Shown piece after piece: positions 8,860-15,764 of a stretch of DNA of 41,103 nt. The stretch lies in the IMG/VR virus record IMGVR_UViG_3300049440_000232, positions 1 to 41,103 of that record; one strand, given 5' to 3'. The DNA comes from a virus. The translations under genes and the position numbers were made by a program. The notes below the pieces were generated by a model. It made no database searches. It was given only the letters and a program-made list of their open reading frames with translations, and was not told where the DNA came from. Each line of letters starts with the position of its first letter. Position 1 is the stretch's first letter.

Positions 8860-9428
8860 CGGCGCGCCAGTTCCCCGATCCCCGCACGGCCGCCTTTCTC
8901 TTCACGGCGGCTCGCGAGGGCGGCGACAAGCCGGCCGGCACGCTCGGCGATCCGAACCACGCCTTCCGGGGCGTCAATCAGCGCACCTACGACGCCCACC
9001 GCCAGAAGCACGGACTGCCCACCCAGGACGTGACGCTGCTGTCGGCCGCCGAGCAGGCCGCGATCTATGACGACTACTGGGCCCGCGGGCGCTGCGCCGA
9101 GATCGCCGCGCACTCGGGGGCGCTGGCCCTCTGCCACTTCGATGCCGTCTTCAACGGCGGCGGCGTGGAGATCCTCGAGCGGGAGATCGGCGAGCTCACC
9201 CCCGACCAGGTCCTGACCGACGACGAGCTCGCGGCCGTCGTGTCGCTCCTCGCGCCCTATAACGTCTTCCCCGATGGCGAGACCGGCGAGGCCGGGGCCT
9301 GCGGGGCCTACTGCGAGGCCCGGCTCGCCCGCTTCCGCCGGCTGCACAACGCGGCCGCGGAGCCCGGCTGGGAAGTCCGCCTCAACCGGGTCGCGAGCTA
9401 TTGCGACCTCACCTGGAGGGTGACATGA
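8856..9428 (+). CDS. Endolysin, GH108-type N-acetylmuramidase
   Basis: GTG start in a GTGA overlap, 190 residues. The N-terminal AAREGGDKPA contains the Glu-Gly-Gly that marks the catalytic glutamate of the glycoside hydrolase 108 family. It is followed by the GD/N-x-x-x-A-F-R-G-V-N segment that in the family reads 'GG.T.YGI'. The middle (AIYDDYW, LALCHFDAVFNGG) matches the usual 'Y...YW' and 'D..VN.G' elements. It would cut the glycan strands of peptidoglycan at lysis. There is no signal peptide, so release would depend on a holin. The length fits the family. Confidence 0.75.
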   Translation: MTARQFPDPRTAAFLFTAAREGGDKPAGTLGDPNHAFRGVNQRTYDAHRQKHGLPTQDVTLLSAAEQAAIYDDYWARGRCAEIAAHSGALALCHFDAVFNGGGVEILEREIGELTPDQVLTDDELAAVVSLLAPYNVFPDGETGEAGACGAYCEARLARFRRLHNAAAEPGWEVRLNRVASYCDLTWRVT

Positions 9429-9700
9429 CGCTGCCCCGCTGGCTGAACCCGCCGTTCTGGTGGGCCTGGACGTTCCCGGGGGCGTCGCTCCTGATCGAGT
9501 TCGCGGGGGGGACGGTCCTGGCGACGCTCGTGCAGCCCGTCGGAGGCGCCCACGCGCTCGTCAATCGCTTTTTGCTCGCGACCATCCTCTCGGTCTTCTA
9601 TGAGGGCGAGCTCGACCGGAACGGCTGGAGCTGGGCCGATCTCGGGCAGCGGGCCCTCGGGGTCGCCCTGGGGCTCGCGCTCTGGCGTCTCGTGCGATGA
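9425..9700 (+). CDS. Small membrane protein of the lysis cluster
   Basis: This 91-residue product, starting at an ATG overlapping the muramidase stop, has a Trp-rich N-terminus (PPFWWAWTFPG) and two or three hydrophobic segments. It is in a string of coupled membrane genes after the endolysin. A holin or antiholin role is possible. No family is recognised. Confidence 0.55.
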   Translation: MTLPRWLNPPFWWAWTFPGASLLIEFAGGTVLATLVQPVGGAHALVNRFLLATILSVFYEGELDRNGWSWADLGQRALGVALGLALWRLVR

Positions 9701-9879
9701 GCCGGGCCTGGCGCCGGGAGCTCGGCTTCGTGGCGGGGCTCGCCGTCGGGTGCCTGCTCTTCGTGGCCGGCATGTGTTGGCAAGGGATCAGTGATCGGGC
9801 GGTCGTCCTCGAGGCGCGCGATGCGCTCGAGGCCGTGGCCGTGCAGCAGTGGGTGTTCAAGGTCCGACCTGGGAGGTAG
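9697..9879 (+). CDS. Short single-span membrane protein
   Basis: The 60-residue product has a basic N-terminus (SRAWRREL), one transmembrane segment (about 9-27, GFVAGLAVGCLLFVAGMCW) and a short helical tail. It overlaps the preceding stop by four bases. The topology is that of an inner-membrane spanin or a small anchor, but it is shorter than most spanins. Confidence 0.5.
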   Translation: MSRAWRRELGFVAGLAVGCLLFVAGMCWQGISDRAVVLEARDALEAVAVQQWVFKVRPGR

Positions 9880-9881
9880 CG

Positions 9882-10436
9882 ATGACGAAGATCGAAGGGG
9901 CGGCGGCGGCGCTCGTGGTGCTCGGGATCGGGGTCATGACCCGGACGCTCTTCCCGCGGACGGTGACGGTGGCGACGCCGCCGCGGATTGTGACGGTCTA
10001 CGATACCGTGGCGCAACTCGATACGGCCTGGGTGCCGCGCCTCGTCCACGATACGATCCGGACCCCGGCGCCCCCGCCGGAGAAGATCACGACGACGATC
10101 CGGGACACGATCTACCGCGTGCCGCCCCTCGCCGGGCTCACGTCGCTCGACGTCGCTGCGGCCGTGGGCGATAGCACGCTCGCGGCGGGGTTCTCGGTGA
10201 CGCCGGTGGATTCGGGGAGGGGTTACGATCTGCGCCGGTGGACGGCGCAGTATTACACGCTAGGGCCGGTGCGGTCGATCGTGCTGCAGCCCGGGATGGG
10301 GGCGCCCCGGCTCACCTGGGGCGACCCCCCGCCCCCGCCCTGCGCCCTCGGCTGTACGCTCCGGCACTACGCGACGGGCGCCGCGGTGGGGGGCGGCATC
10401 GTGGCCCTGCTCTTCTCCCTCTTCGCGCACCACTAG
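9882..10436 (+). CDS. Membrane-anchored periplasmic protein, spanin-like
   Basis: The ATG at 9882 has a GGGAGG site at 9871-9876. The 184-residue product has an N-terminal hydrophobic anchor, a Thr/Asp/Pro-rich middle with repeated T-x-D-T units (VYDTVAQLDTAW, VHDTIRTP, IRDTIYRVPP), and a second hydrophobic segment at the C-terminus (AVGGGIVALLFSLFA). It is the last gene of the lysis cluster. Its stop codon overlaps the stop of the convergent lipoprotein gene in a shared CTAG. A spanin-like envelope role is inferred from place and topology only. Confidence 0.55.
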   Translation: MTKIEGAAAALVVLGIGVMTRTLFPRTVTVATPPRIVTVYDTVAQLDTAWVPRLVHDTIRTPAPPPEKITTTIRDTIYRVPPLAGLTSLDVAAAVGDSTLAAGFSVTPVDSGRGYDLRRWTAQYYTLGPVRSIVLQPGMGAPRLTWGDPPPPPCALGCTLRHYATGAAVGGGIVALLFSLFAHH

Positions 10437-10912
10437 AACGAGCAGAACGAGCCCCAGCTCGCCGGCCGCGCGAAGCCCGTCATCGTCGAGTCCCCGATCC
10501 GCCAGTGCCAGACCCAGGGGGTCGAGGGCGTGAGCCCCGCGCCGCCGGTCGTGTCGACGCCCGCCGCCGGATCGAACGTCGGGATCTGATAGTGCAGCGT
10601 CGGGCCGCCCGTATCCGTGGCGGCCGACACCGTCAGGAGGCGCTGGCCCAGAGTGTCGCCCAAGGCAAAGCAGGCGACGCTGTGGCCGGCCAGCGTGTCG
10701 TTGAGGATGTACTCCTGGGTGAAGCCGAACACCCCCTCACTCGAGTCGGTCAGGCTGAAGGTGACGTGCATCGTGTCGATCGGCGGCAGGAAGTCGTCGA
10801 CGACGTAGATCAGCTCGTAGGGATCCGGCCGGGGCTTGGGCTTGGGCGCGGTCGCGCTATGGGAGCAGGCGCAGAGGACGAGCAGCGAGAGCAGCGGGAC
10901 CTTCTGGGACAT
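10433..10912 (-). CDS. Putative lipoprotein, likely lysogenic-conversion gene
   Basis: The start is the ATG at 10912, which has GGAGG seven bases upstream on the minus strand. A GTG 15 bases further upstream is less well placed. The 159-residue product begins with a short signal (QKVPLLSLLVLCAC) that ends in a lipobox-like L-C-A-C, then a Pro/Lys linker (APKPKPRPDP) and a soluble domain without a recognised family. It is transcribed with the repressor, opposite to the lysis genes. A prophage could therefore express it, and superinfection exclusion or change of host surface is a reasonable guess. Confidence 0.6.
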   Translation of the reverse strand: MSQKVPLLSLLVLCACSHSATAPKPKPRPDPYELIYVVDDFLPPIDTMHVTFSLTDSSEGVFGFTQEYILNDTLAGHSVACFALGDTLGQRLLTVSAATDTGGPTLHYQIPTFDPAAGVDTTGGAGLTPSTPWVWHWRIGDSTMTGFARPASWGSFCSF

Positions 10913-11051
10913 CCGGGACCTCCGCACGAGAACCAGCGATCACGGCCCACGTCACCCGACGGGGCGGCCGCGCCCAGCCCTGGGCCAGGAGGCGCGCGAG
11001 ATCAATGTGCAGAATGGTCCCTTCCGAATCAAGCGAGTCGGGCGGGGTCAG
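10857..11051 (-). CDS. Possible small ORF between lipoprotein and zinc-ribbon genes
   Basis: This frame fills the gap between the two minus-strand genes. It has no ATG or GTG at its beginning. The natural start would be a CTG in a CTGA overlap with the stop of the zinc-ribbon gene, the same arrangement as the receiver gene at 8270. The product would have 64 residues with an amphipathic stretch (ILHIDLARLLAQGWARPPRR). Its last 55 bases overlap the lipoprotein start. It may be only spacer DNA. Confidence 0.3.
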   Translation of the reverse strand: MTPPDSLDSEGTILHIDLARLLAQGWARPPRRVTWAVIAGSRAEVPDVPEGPAALAARPLRLLP

Positions 11052-11299
11052 TGGCCGGTCTCCGCGAGGATCAGCCCGACGACGAGCAGGAGGACGAGGA
11101 CGACGGCGAAGAGCATCCCGATGCGGCCGAGGTTGGGCCCGAGGGGGCGCCCGCACTGGGGGCACGCGATGGCGCCGGCGTCGATCGTGCGTCCGCAGCT
11201 CGGGCACGCGCGGGGACCGCGCTGGCGCGAGCGGAGGTAGAGTCCGACGCCCGCGGCCAGGAGCCCGAGGATCACGAGCTGGACCGCGATGATGCTCAC
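11048..11299 (-). CDS. Zinc-ribbon protein with two membrane segments
   Basis: The 83-residue product has an N-terminal transmembrane segment (about 4-22), a compact zinc ribbon with two C-P-x-C-G-R knuckles (CPSCGRTI and CPQCGRPL), and a C-terminal transmembrane segment (LFAVVLVLLLVVGLIL). Its ATG overlaps the repressor stop by four bases, so it is co-expressed with the repressor. The function is unknown. A membrane protein made in lysogens could take part in exclusion. Confidence 0.7.
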   Translation of the reverse strand: MSIIAVQLVILGLLAAGVGLYLRSRQRGPRACPSCGRTIDAGAIACPQCGRPLGPNLGRIGMLFAVVLVLLLVVGLILAETGH

Positions 11300-11874
11300 T
11301 TGATCTTCCCTTTCCGCAGGGCCTCGGCGGTCGCGATCAGGTCACTCACGTCGGCCCCGAACTTCGTGAAGTCCTTCGCAGTCTGCAACAGCCAGTCGGC
11401 GAGAAACTCCCGTCCTTTGGTCGTGCTCTGCATCTCATCGAGGGCGAGCGTGCGCTCTACGGCGCGCCCCACTGCGCGAGCGATCATCGGCGCCACGGTG
11501 GCAAGAGTTGCCGGGACGCCGCCCTTCGGCGCCCGAATGGGCCCCGAACGTAGGCTCTCGTCCCGCACACCGCCAGACGCGCCTTCCCCCCAGAGCCGGG
11601 CCGCCCCCGGGCCCAGGAGCTCGATCAGCCGCGCCGGATAGTGCCCGCTCGGCATCGCATCGCCCCGCAACCAGGAGGCGACCAGCGTCGGCCGGGCGCC
11701 GATCTCCCGGGCCACGGCCGAGGCGGATCCCCTGCCCCGGTAGCCCGCCCGATCCAGCGCTTCCCGGAACCGTTTTCCGAAGTCCAGTCGTAGCCCGCGG
11801 TTAGCGCGCCGGATGGGGCCCCCTTGACGGTGAGCGTATGTACGCTCATACTTGAGCGTCGTTACGCTAGTCAT
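11296..11874 (-). CDS. Repressor-like DNA-binding protein
   Basis: The 192-residue product has an N-terminal helix-turn-helix region at about residues 33-85 (RFREALDRAGYRG, ASAVAREIGARPTLVASWL). The rest is helical without a recognisable LexA/CI-type peptidase domain. It is divergent from the early operon, and two matching palindromes lie at its 5' end, which is the layout of a phage immunity repressor. The ATG at 11874 has a weak AGGA upstream. The longer frame up to 11940 would run into the promoter and the leftmost early gene. The operator at 11831-11848 falls inside its first 15 codons, which suggests direct autoregulation or a later, non-AUG start. Confidence 0.7.
   Translation of the reverse strand: MTSVTTLKYERTYAHRQGGPIRRANRGLRLDFGKRFREALDRAGYRGRGSASAVAREIGARPTLVASWLRGDAMPSGHYPARLIELLGPGAARLWGEGASGGVRDESLRSGPIRAPKGGVPATLATVAPMIARAVGRAVERTLALDEMQSTTKGREFLADWLLQTAKDFTKFGADVSDLIATAEALRKGKIK
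11824..11852 (+). promoter_or_regulatory. Early promoter, sigma70-like
   Basis: TTGACG (11824-11829), a 17-base spacer and CATACT (11847-11852) make a good match to a housekeeping promoter facing the early genes. The best palindrome of the region lies inside the spacer and overlaps the -10 by two bases, so repressor binding would block polymerase. The first gene downstream starts at 11918. Confidence 0.65.
11831..11848. promoter_or_regulatory. Operator 1
   Basis: TGAGCGTA-TG-TACGCTCA is a perfect 8-2-8 inverted repeat. Its core AGCGT-N4-ACGCT (11833-11846) is repeated 22 bp downstream. Confidence 0.75.
11853..11870. promoter_or_regulatory. Operator 2
   Basis: This site has the same core, AGCGT-N4-ACGCT, at 11855-11868. 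Its outer bases are less symmetrical. The centre-to-centre distance to operator 1 is 22 bp, about two helical turns, so two repressor dimers could bind on one face of the DNA. It covers the expected transcription start of the early promoter. Confidence 0.65.
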
Positions 11875-11917
11875 TGGCCGTCCTATGGACGACACAAACC
11901 GGGGGAAGGTAGGGGCC

Positions 11918-12106
11918 GTGAAGCGACTCATCAAGGACAAGGCGGTTCAGGTACTGCTCACCGGGGAGGATCTCCGGGTGCTCGATCGGGCCGTCGCCCG
12001 TGAGCGCGAGGAGCGCCGGGACGTGCGGGTCAGCCGCGGGATGCTGCTCCGCGAGGTCGCGATGCCCCAGATCCGCGCCCTCGTCGAGAAAGAGGTCGCG
12101 GCATGA
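11918..12106 (+). CDS. Small charged protein, first early gene
   Basis: GTG at 11918 is preceded by a GGGGGAAGG site with about eight bases of spacing. An in-frame ATG at 11885 is possible. The 62-residue product is rich in Arg, Glu and Val (VLLTGEDLRVLDRAVARERE, VSRGMLLREVAMPQIR). The beta-then-two-helix pattern is what one expects of a ribbon-helix-helix protein. As the first gene under operator control it could be a second regulator (Cro-like function). That role is inferred. Confidence 0.6.
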   Translation: MKRLIKDKAVQVLLTGEDLRVLDRAVAREREERRDVRVSRGMLLREVAMPQIRALVEKEVAA

Positions 12107-12459
12107 CCCCCGATCCCCTCGGGACGGAGGTCCCTACGCCGGATGAGCTCGTCGCCATGTGTGAGGGCGCCGGGTACCGGGTCACGGCGGCCGCCGCGCA
12201 GATCGTCACGGCCGAACGGCCAATCGCCGGGGAGCCCGAGCTCTTCCGCGCCGTCGTGTTCCACCGCGCCGCGGAGGATCCCCGCTGGAACGCCGGCTGC
12301 GTCCTGCGCCGGCGCACCGCGCCCCTGACGTTCGACCACAAGGCGCTGGGCCAGCGCGTCGTCGTCGCGACGCTGATCGACGCCGAGTTCTGGCTGGGCG
12401 GCGTCTCCTCGATCCCCGCGAGCGCGCGCGAAACCGCGGCGCTCAGCGCTCCCCGCTGA
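12103..12459 (+). CDS. Hypothetical early protein
   Basis: A 118-residue product starting at an ATG overlapping the previous stop (ATGA). It looks like a soluble alpha/beta protein (GYRVTAAAAQIVTA, LGQRVVVATLIDAEFWLGG). No motif or family is recognised. It sits between two putative DNA-binding proteins in the early operon. Confidence 0.65.
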   Translation: MTPDPLGTEVPTPDELVAMCEGAGYRVTAAAAQIVTAERPIAGEPELFRAVVFHRAAEDPRWNAGCVLRRRTAPLTFDHKALGQRVVVATLIDAEFWLGGVSSIPASARETAALSAPR

Positions 12460-12460
12460 C

Positions 12461-12964
12461 ATGACCATGGCGACGAGAGTGCGGGATACCCGCTGGGCGC
12501 GCGAGCCAGTCGCGCTCCCCTATTCGACGATCGGCGAGAAGCTCCCGACGGCGCTCGCCCAGGCCGCGGTGGGCCAGCTCCCGAAGGTCGCCGCGAAGAT
12601 GGGCCGCGGCGCCGGGACGCTCTTCAAGTGGGCGGAAGGGGAACGGGGGCCCGAGGCGGACTGCGCCGCGCTCTTCCCGGCGCTCCGCGCCGCCGGCATC
12701 CCGCGGGCCCGCGCGACGCTCCTTGTCGCCCGGATCCAGACGCTCTTCCTCGCCGCCTACGGCGACGAGCTCCCCGCGCTGGCCGCGCTCGACCAGGCCG
12801 AGACGCTCGCCGCCTCGGCCGAGAACCAGACCCAGATGGCGCGGATCCACACGCCCAGCCGGGACGCCAAGGTCCGGAACCTCCAAGCGATCGAGAACGA
12901 TGTCGCGATTCTCGAGACCGAGGCCGCGCGCCTCCGGCACGAACTCACCCAGGAGGGCCTATGA
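12461..12964 (+). CDS. HTH protein with C-terminal coiled coil
   Basis: The 167-residue protein has a helix-turn-helix-like segment at about residues 36-66 (LPKVAAKMGRGAGTLFKWAEG), in which the GAGTLFKW stretch resembles a recognition helix. The C-terminus is a clear coiled coil (NLQAIENDVAILETEAARL). The order matches CII-type phage regulators that bind DNA and oligomerise through the tail. It overlaps the next gene by four bases. Which promoters it acts on cannot be read from the sequence. Confidence 0.6.
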   Translation: MTMATRVRDTRWAREPVALPYSTIGEKLPTALAQAAVGQLPKVAAKMGRGAGTLFKWAEGERGPEADCAALFPALRAAGIPRARATLLVARIQTLFLAAYGDELPALAALDQAETLAASAENQTQMARIHTPSRDAKVRNLQAIENDVAILETEAARLRHELTQEGL

Positions 12965-13221
12965 GCCCCCAGCCCCTGTCGGCGGCGGACGTCGCCGGGC
13001 TCGTCGGCCTGGTGTGTTTCTGCGGGCTCCTCGTCGCGGCGCTGCCGTGGCCGCACTACCGGGATCCCGAGGACTTCGCCCATCCGGCGGACCGCCGCGC
13101 GGCGGTCGAGCAGCTACGCCAGCACGAGCGGCTCCGCCAGGGTGCACCCGCAGTAACCGCACGCGAAACGCGCCGTCCGGGATCTGACCCCCGAGCGGCG
13201 CGCCGACTGCACGGTGCGTGA
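12961..13221 (+). CDS. Small single-span membrane protein
   Basis: 86 residues from the ATG in an ATGA overlap. One transmembrane segment (about 9-28, DVAGLVGLVCFCGLLVAALP) is followed by an Arg-rich cytoplasmic tail. The function is unknown. Confidence 0.5.
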   Translation: MSPQPLSAADVAGLVGLVCFCGLLVAALPWPHYRDPEDFAHPADRRAAVEQLRQHERLRQGAPAVTARETRRPGSDPRAARRLHGA

Positions 13222-13269
13222 GCCGCACCGTCGACGGTCAAGATACCACGGCTCGCAAGGAGTGCAACG

Positions 13270-14193
13270 ATGACGGCCCCGAAGATGACGGTCTCGCGCC
13301 GACTGACCCAGGAGGAAGCCCACGATGCCGGGCTGATTCCGCGCGGGCAGGCCTGGGACGAGGAGCAGCAAACGGCGGTGCCGATCGGGATGCTGATCGA
13401 ACGCGAGCAGCTCGAGCGCCCGCTCGACATCACCGCGCAGCTCAGCACGTTCCAGAAGAACCGCACCGCGATCCTCAAGTTCGTGAAGGACTACCTGGTC
13501 GAGGCTGAGTATGACAGCCGGAACGCGCCGATCCCCGGCAAGGTCGGGGACTATTACAAGGTCCCGGGCTCCGAGCAGAAGGCGCTGACGAAGCGCGGGG
13601 CCTCGAAGATCAACCAGCTCTTCCGGTGGTCGCGCGGGGCCGCGCGTCAGGTCGCCGCGACCGAGACGAAGGAGTACTGCTCCGCCACGATCGAGGTCCC
13701 GCTCGTCGATCAGTACGGCCGGATCGTCGGCGCCGGCGTGGCCTCGTGCAATACGGCCGAGTCCGGCTTCCAGGGCGCCGCGGTGAAGAAGTACGGCGGC
13801 TGGGGCGAGTGGAAGGACAAGCGGTTCACGATCAGCCGGCCCCCCGACTATCGCGCCGCGCAGAACGACGTCGTCGCCCGGGCGGCCAAGCGGGCCTCCG
13901 TGCAGGCGACGATCGTCGCCTCAGCGATCGAGGAGATCTTCACCGCGGCGCCCGAGGAGGAGCGGGAGGGCGCGGCGACGGTGCAGACGAGCGCGGCGCG
14001 GCTGCCCGACTCGAAGCGGCTCGGGGATCACAGCGGGCGTCTCGTGACCGAGGTGGCGACCGAGGACCTCCGCGAGCTGGCCGTCCGCATGAAGGCCAAG
14101 ATGACGGATCCCGACACCTGGCAGCCGGTCCTCGAGACGATCGAGCTCGAGCTCGATCGCCGGCGCAGCCCGGATCCCGAGGCCGGCTTCTGA
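13270..14193 (+). CDS. Putative recombination / strand-annealing protein
   Basis: The 307-residue product starts at an ATG after an AAGGAG site. The central region (LTKRGASKINQLFRW, then EVPLVDQYGRIVGAGVASC) and the helix near residue 200 (NDVVARAAKRASVQATIV followed by EEIFT) resemble a conserved phage family. That family's signature is 'G..KL..LF', a beta-sheet with 'G..V..G.G.C.T.E', and 'N....KMAKKRA.VDA.L..T..S..FTQD'. It is usually found next to recombination nucleases. The gene for an Mre11/SbcD-like nuclease follows with a one-base overlap, so the two probably work as an annealase-nuclease pair. The family recall is not verified. Confidence 0.55.
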   Translation: MTAPKMTVSRRLTQEEAHDAGLIPRGQAWDEEQQTAVPIGMLIEREQLERPLDITAQLSTFQKNRTAILKFVKDYLVEAEYDSRNAPIPGKVGDYYKVPGSEQKALTKRGASKINQLFRWSRGAARQVAATETKEYCSATIEVPLVDQYGRIVGAGVASCNTAESGFQGAAVKKYGGWGEWKDKRFTISRPPDYRAAQNDVVARAAKRASVQATIVASAIEEIFTAAPEEEREGAATVQTSAARLPDSKRLGDHSGRLVTEVATEDLRELAVRMKAKMTDPDTWQPVLETIELELDRRRSPDPEAGF

Positions 14194-15350
14194 TGCGGAT
14201 CGCCCACTTGGCCGACGTGCACCTGGGGTGCCGGATCTACGAGCGGCTCACCGCCCAGGGCGCGAACATCCGGGAGCAGGACATCGCCCAGGCCTTCGGG
14301 CGCGCGATCGACGGCGTGATCGCGGCCCGGGTGGACCTGGTCCTCCTCGCGGGGGACTTCTTCCACGCCGTGCGGCCCACGAATAGCGCGATTCTCGTGG
14401 CCTACCGCGAGCTCGCGCGGCTGCGGCAGTCCCTGCCCAATACGCCGGTCATCGTCATCTCCGGCGATCACGACACGCCCCGCTCCTCGACGACGACGCC
14501 GATCCTGTCGCTCTATCAGGCGCTCGGCGTCGACGTCGTCCAGACGGGCGTCGTCCGGCTCGAGCGGGCCGGGGCGGTGGTGACCTGCGTGCCACAGGGC
14601 GCGCTCGCGCAGCTGGCGGACGTCGCCCCCGTCCCCGGCAAGCTGAACATCCTCCTGGCCCATGGGGAGGCGCGGGATCTGCCGCACCAGGCGCGGACGA
14701 TCGCCGCCGATGTCCTGGCGGCCGCCTGGGACTACGTCGCGCTCGGCCACTACCATGTCCACCAGCAGGTCGCGCCGCGGGCCTGGTACGCGGGCTCGCT
14801 CGACTACGTCTCGACCGATCCCTGGAAGGATCTGCGCGAGGAGGCCCGCGCCGGCCTCGGCGGGAAGGGCTGGCTGTGCTGCGAGCTCCCGGCCGGCGTC
14901 CCGACGCTCGAGCGGATCGCGCCCCCACGGGTGTTCCGGGATCTCCCGTCGCTCTCCGGGGAGCGGCTGAATCCGGCCGAGCTCTCGGCGGCGATCCTTG
15001 AGCGCGTCGCCGAGGTGCCAGACGGGGCCGTGGCCCGGCTCGTCGTCCATGACGTGCCGCGCGCGGTGGCGAAGGAGCTCGCCTGGGACCGGATCCGGGC
15101 GGAGAAGGGACGCCTGACCATCCTCCATCTCGATCTCCGGCGCCCGGAGGTCGAAGCCGGCGTCGAGCGGCGCCGGCAGCTCTTCCAGAACCTGGACGAG
15201 GTCGTGTTCGGCTTCCTCGGCGACCGGGCCGCGCAGCTGCAGACCCAGGGCTGGTCCGCCGACGAGGCCGCGGAGTTCCAGCGCCTCGGGAACGACTACT
15301 TCGCGGCCACGGCCCACCGCCCGTCGGTGGGGACGGGCGTTGCCGCATGA
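14193..15350 (+). CDS. Mre11/SbcD-like DNA nuclease without an SbcC partner
   Basis: The 385-residue protein carries the calcineurin-type phosphoesterase motifs in order: D8-x-H10 (LADVHLG), G54-D55-x-x-H58 (AGDFFHA), G91-D-H93-D (SGDHDTP; the family usually has GNHD), H157-G (LLAHGEA) and G185-H-x-H188 (LGHYHVH). The remaining 190 residues correspond to the capping region. Host SbcD works with the large coiled-coil ATPase SbcC. No such gene is present in this genome. It likely processes DNA ends for phage recombination together with the preceding protein, or borrows the host SbcC. Confidence 0.85.
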   Translation: MRIAHLADVHLGCRIYERLTAQGANIREQDIAQAFGRAIDGVIAARVDLVLLAGDFFHAVRPTNSAILVAYRELARLRQSLPNTPVIVISGDHDTPRSSTTTPILSLYQALGVDVVQTGVVRLERAGAVVTCVPQGALAQLADVAPVPGKLNILLAHGEARDLPHQARTIAADVLAAAWDYVALGHYHVHQQVAPRAWYAGSLDYVSTDPWKDLREEARAGLGGKGWLCCELPAGVPTLERIAPPRVFRDLPSLSGERLNPAELSAAILERVAEVPDGAVARLVVHDVPRAVAKELAWDRIRAEKGRLTILHLDLRRPEVEAGVERRRQLFQNLDEVVFGFLGDRAAQLQTQGWSADEAAEFQRLGNDYFAATAHRPSVGTGVAA

Positions 15351-15369
15351 CGCTGACCCAGGAGCTCCG

Positions 15370-15585
15370 ATGCCCGTGGCCGCCGAGAACGTCGACGACG
15401 TCTTCACCTATCACGCCCCGGACGGCCAGCAGCAGGTCGCCCTCGAGGAGATCCGGAACGGCGCCAAGGCGCTCGCCCGGACGATCCTCGATCACACCCC
15501 GAAGTGCGGCGACCAGCAGGCGGCGCTGCGCCTGCTCCGGGAAGCGGTGATGACCGCGAACGCCGCGGTCTTCGGCCTCGTCTAA
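15370..15585 (+). CDS. acb2: Acb2-like anti-CBASS protein (cyclic nucleotide sponge)
   Basis: The ATG at 15370 follows AGGAG with a five-base spacer. The product has 71 residues. Its layout matches the Acb2 / T4 Vs.4 family that phages use to bind and hide the cyclic di- and trinucleotides made by CBASS defence. A short F-T-Y14-H leader is followed by a helix with I28-R29-x-x-A-K33-x-L-A, a turn, and a final helix with LREAVMTAN64AA. The family is known to form a helical homohexamer that holds ligand between subunits. Y14, R29, K33 and N64 are my candidates for ligand contacts. It is surrounded by early recombination and regulatory genes, which suits a protein needed early. A binding test would settle it. 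Confidence 0.78.
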   Translation: MPVAAENVDDVFTYHAPDGQQQVALEEIRNGAKALARTILDHTPKCGDQQAALRLLREAVMTANAAVFGLV

Positions 15586-15692
15586 GTCGGACACGGGCGC
15601 GGCGGCGCGGGGTTGTCGGCGGGGCGCCTAGGGAGTCGTCCCCCGACGTCAAGGAATGTGGCCTTTCCCCGGCCGACCTCGACGCCCGGTAC
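15586..15692. other. Non-coding spacer before the tRNA-like gene
   Basis: Very G+C-rich gap with no gene that I can support. A reading frame crosses it but has no ribosome-binding site and odd composition. Confidence 0.4.
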
Positions 15693-15764
15693 GCGGAAGT
15701 CCTGCAGTCGGTGGAACGGCGCCCTACCAGGGCGACGTCCCGGGTTCGAGCCCCGGCTTCCGCT
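15693..15764 (+). tRNA. tRNA-Gly-like gene, anticodon ACC
   Basis: The 72-base segment has a perfect 7-bp acceptor stem (GCGGAAG / CTTCCGC, the pairing typical of tRNA-Gly). The T arm is perfect, CCGGG-TTCGAGC-CCCGG (15740-15756). The anticodon arm has four of five pairs and loop CTACCAG, giving anticodon ACC (Gly, GGU codon). The D arm (AGTCGGTGG loop) is recognisable but pairs poorly. CCA is not encoded. It could be a functional phage tRNA with an odd D arm or a decaying one. ACC is a very unusual bacterial glycine anticodon. Confidence 0.5.

Noticed and set aside
10238-11641. 467-codon plus-strand frame opposite the repressor operon
   Set aside because: It crosses the lysis gene end, lipoprotein, zinc-ribbon and repressor genes and has Arg/Ala/Gly-rich low-complexity sequence. 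The minus-strand genes have motifs and good starts.
11852-11917. Longer start for the first early gene (TTG 11852)
   Set aside because: It would begin within the promoter -10 and operator 2; the GTG at 11918 has a clear ribosome-binding site.
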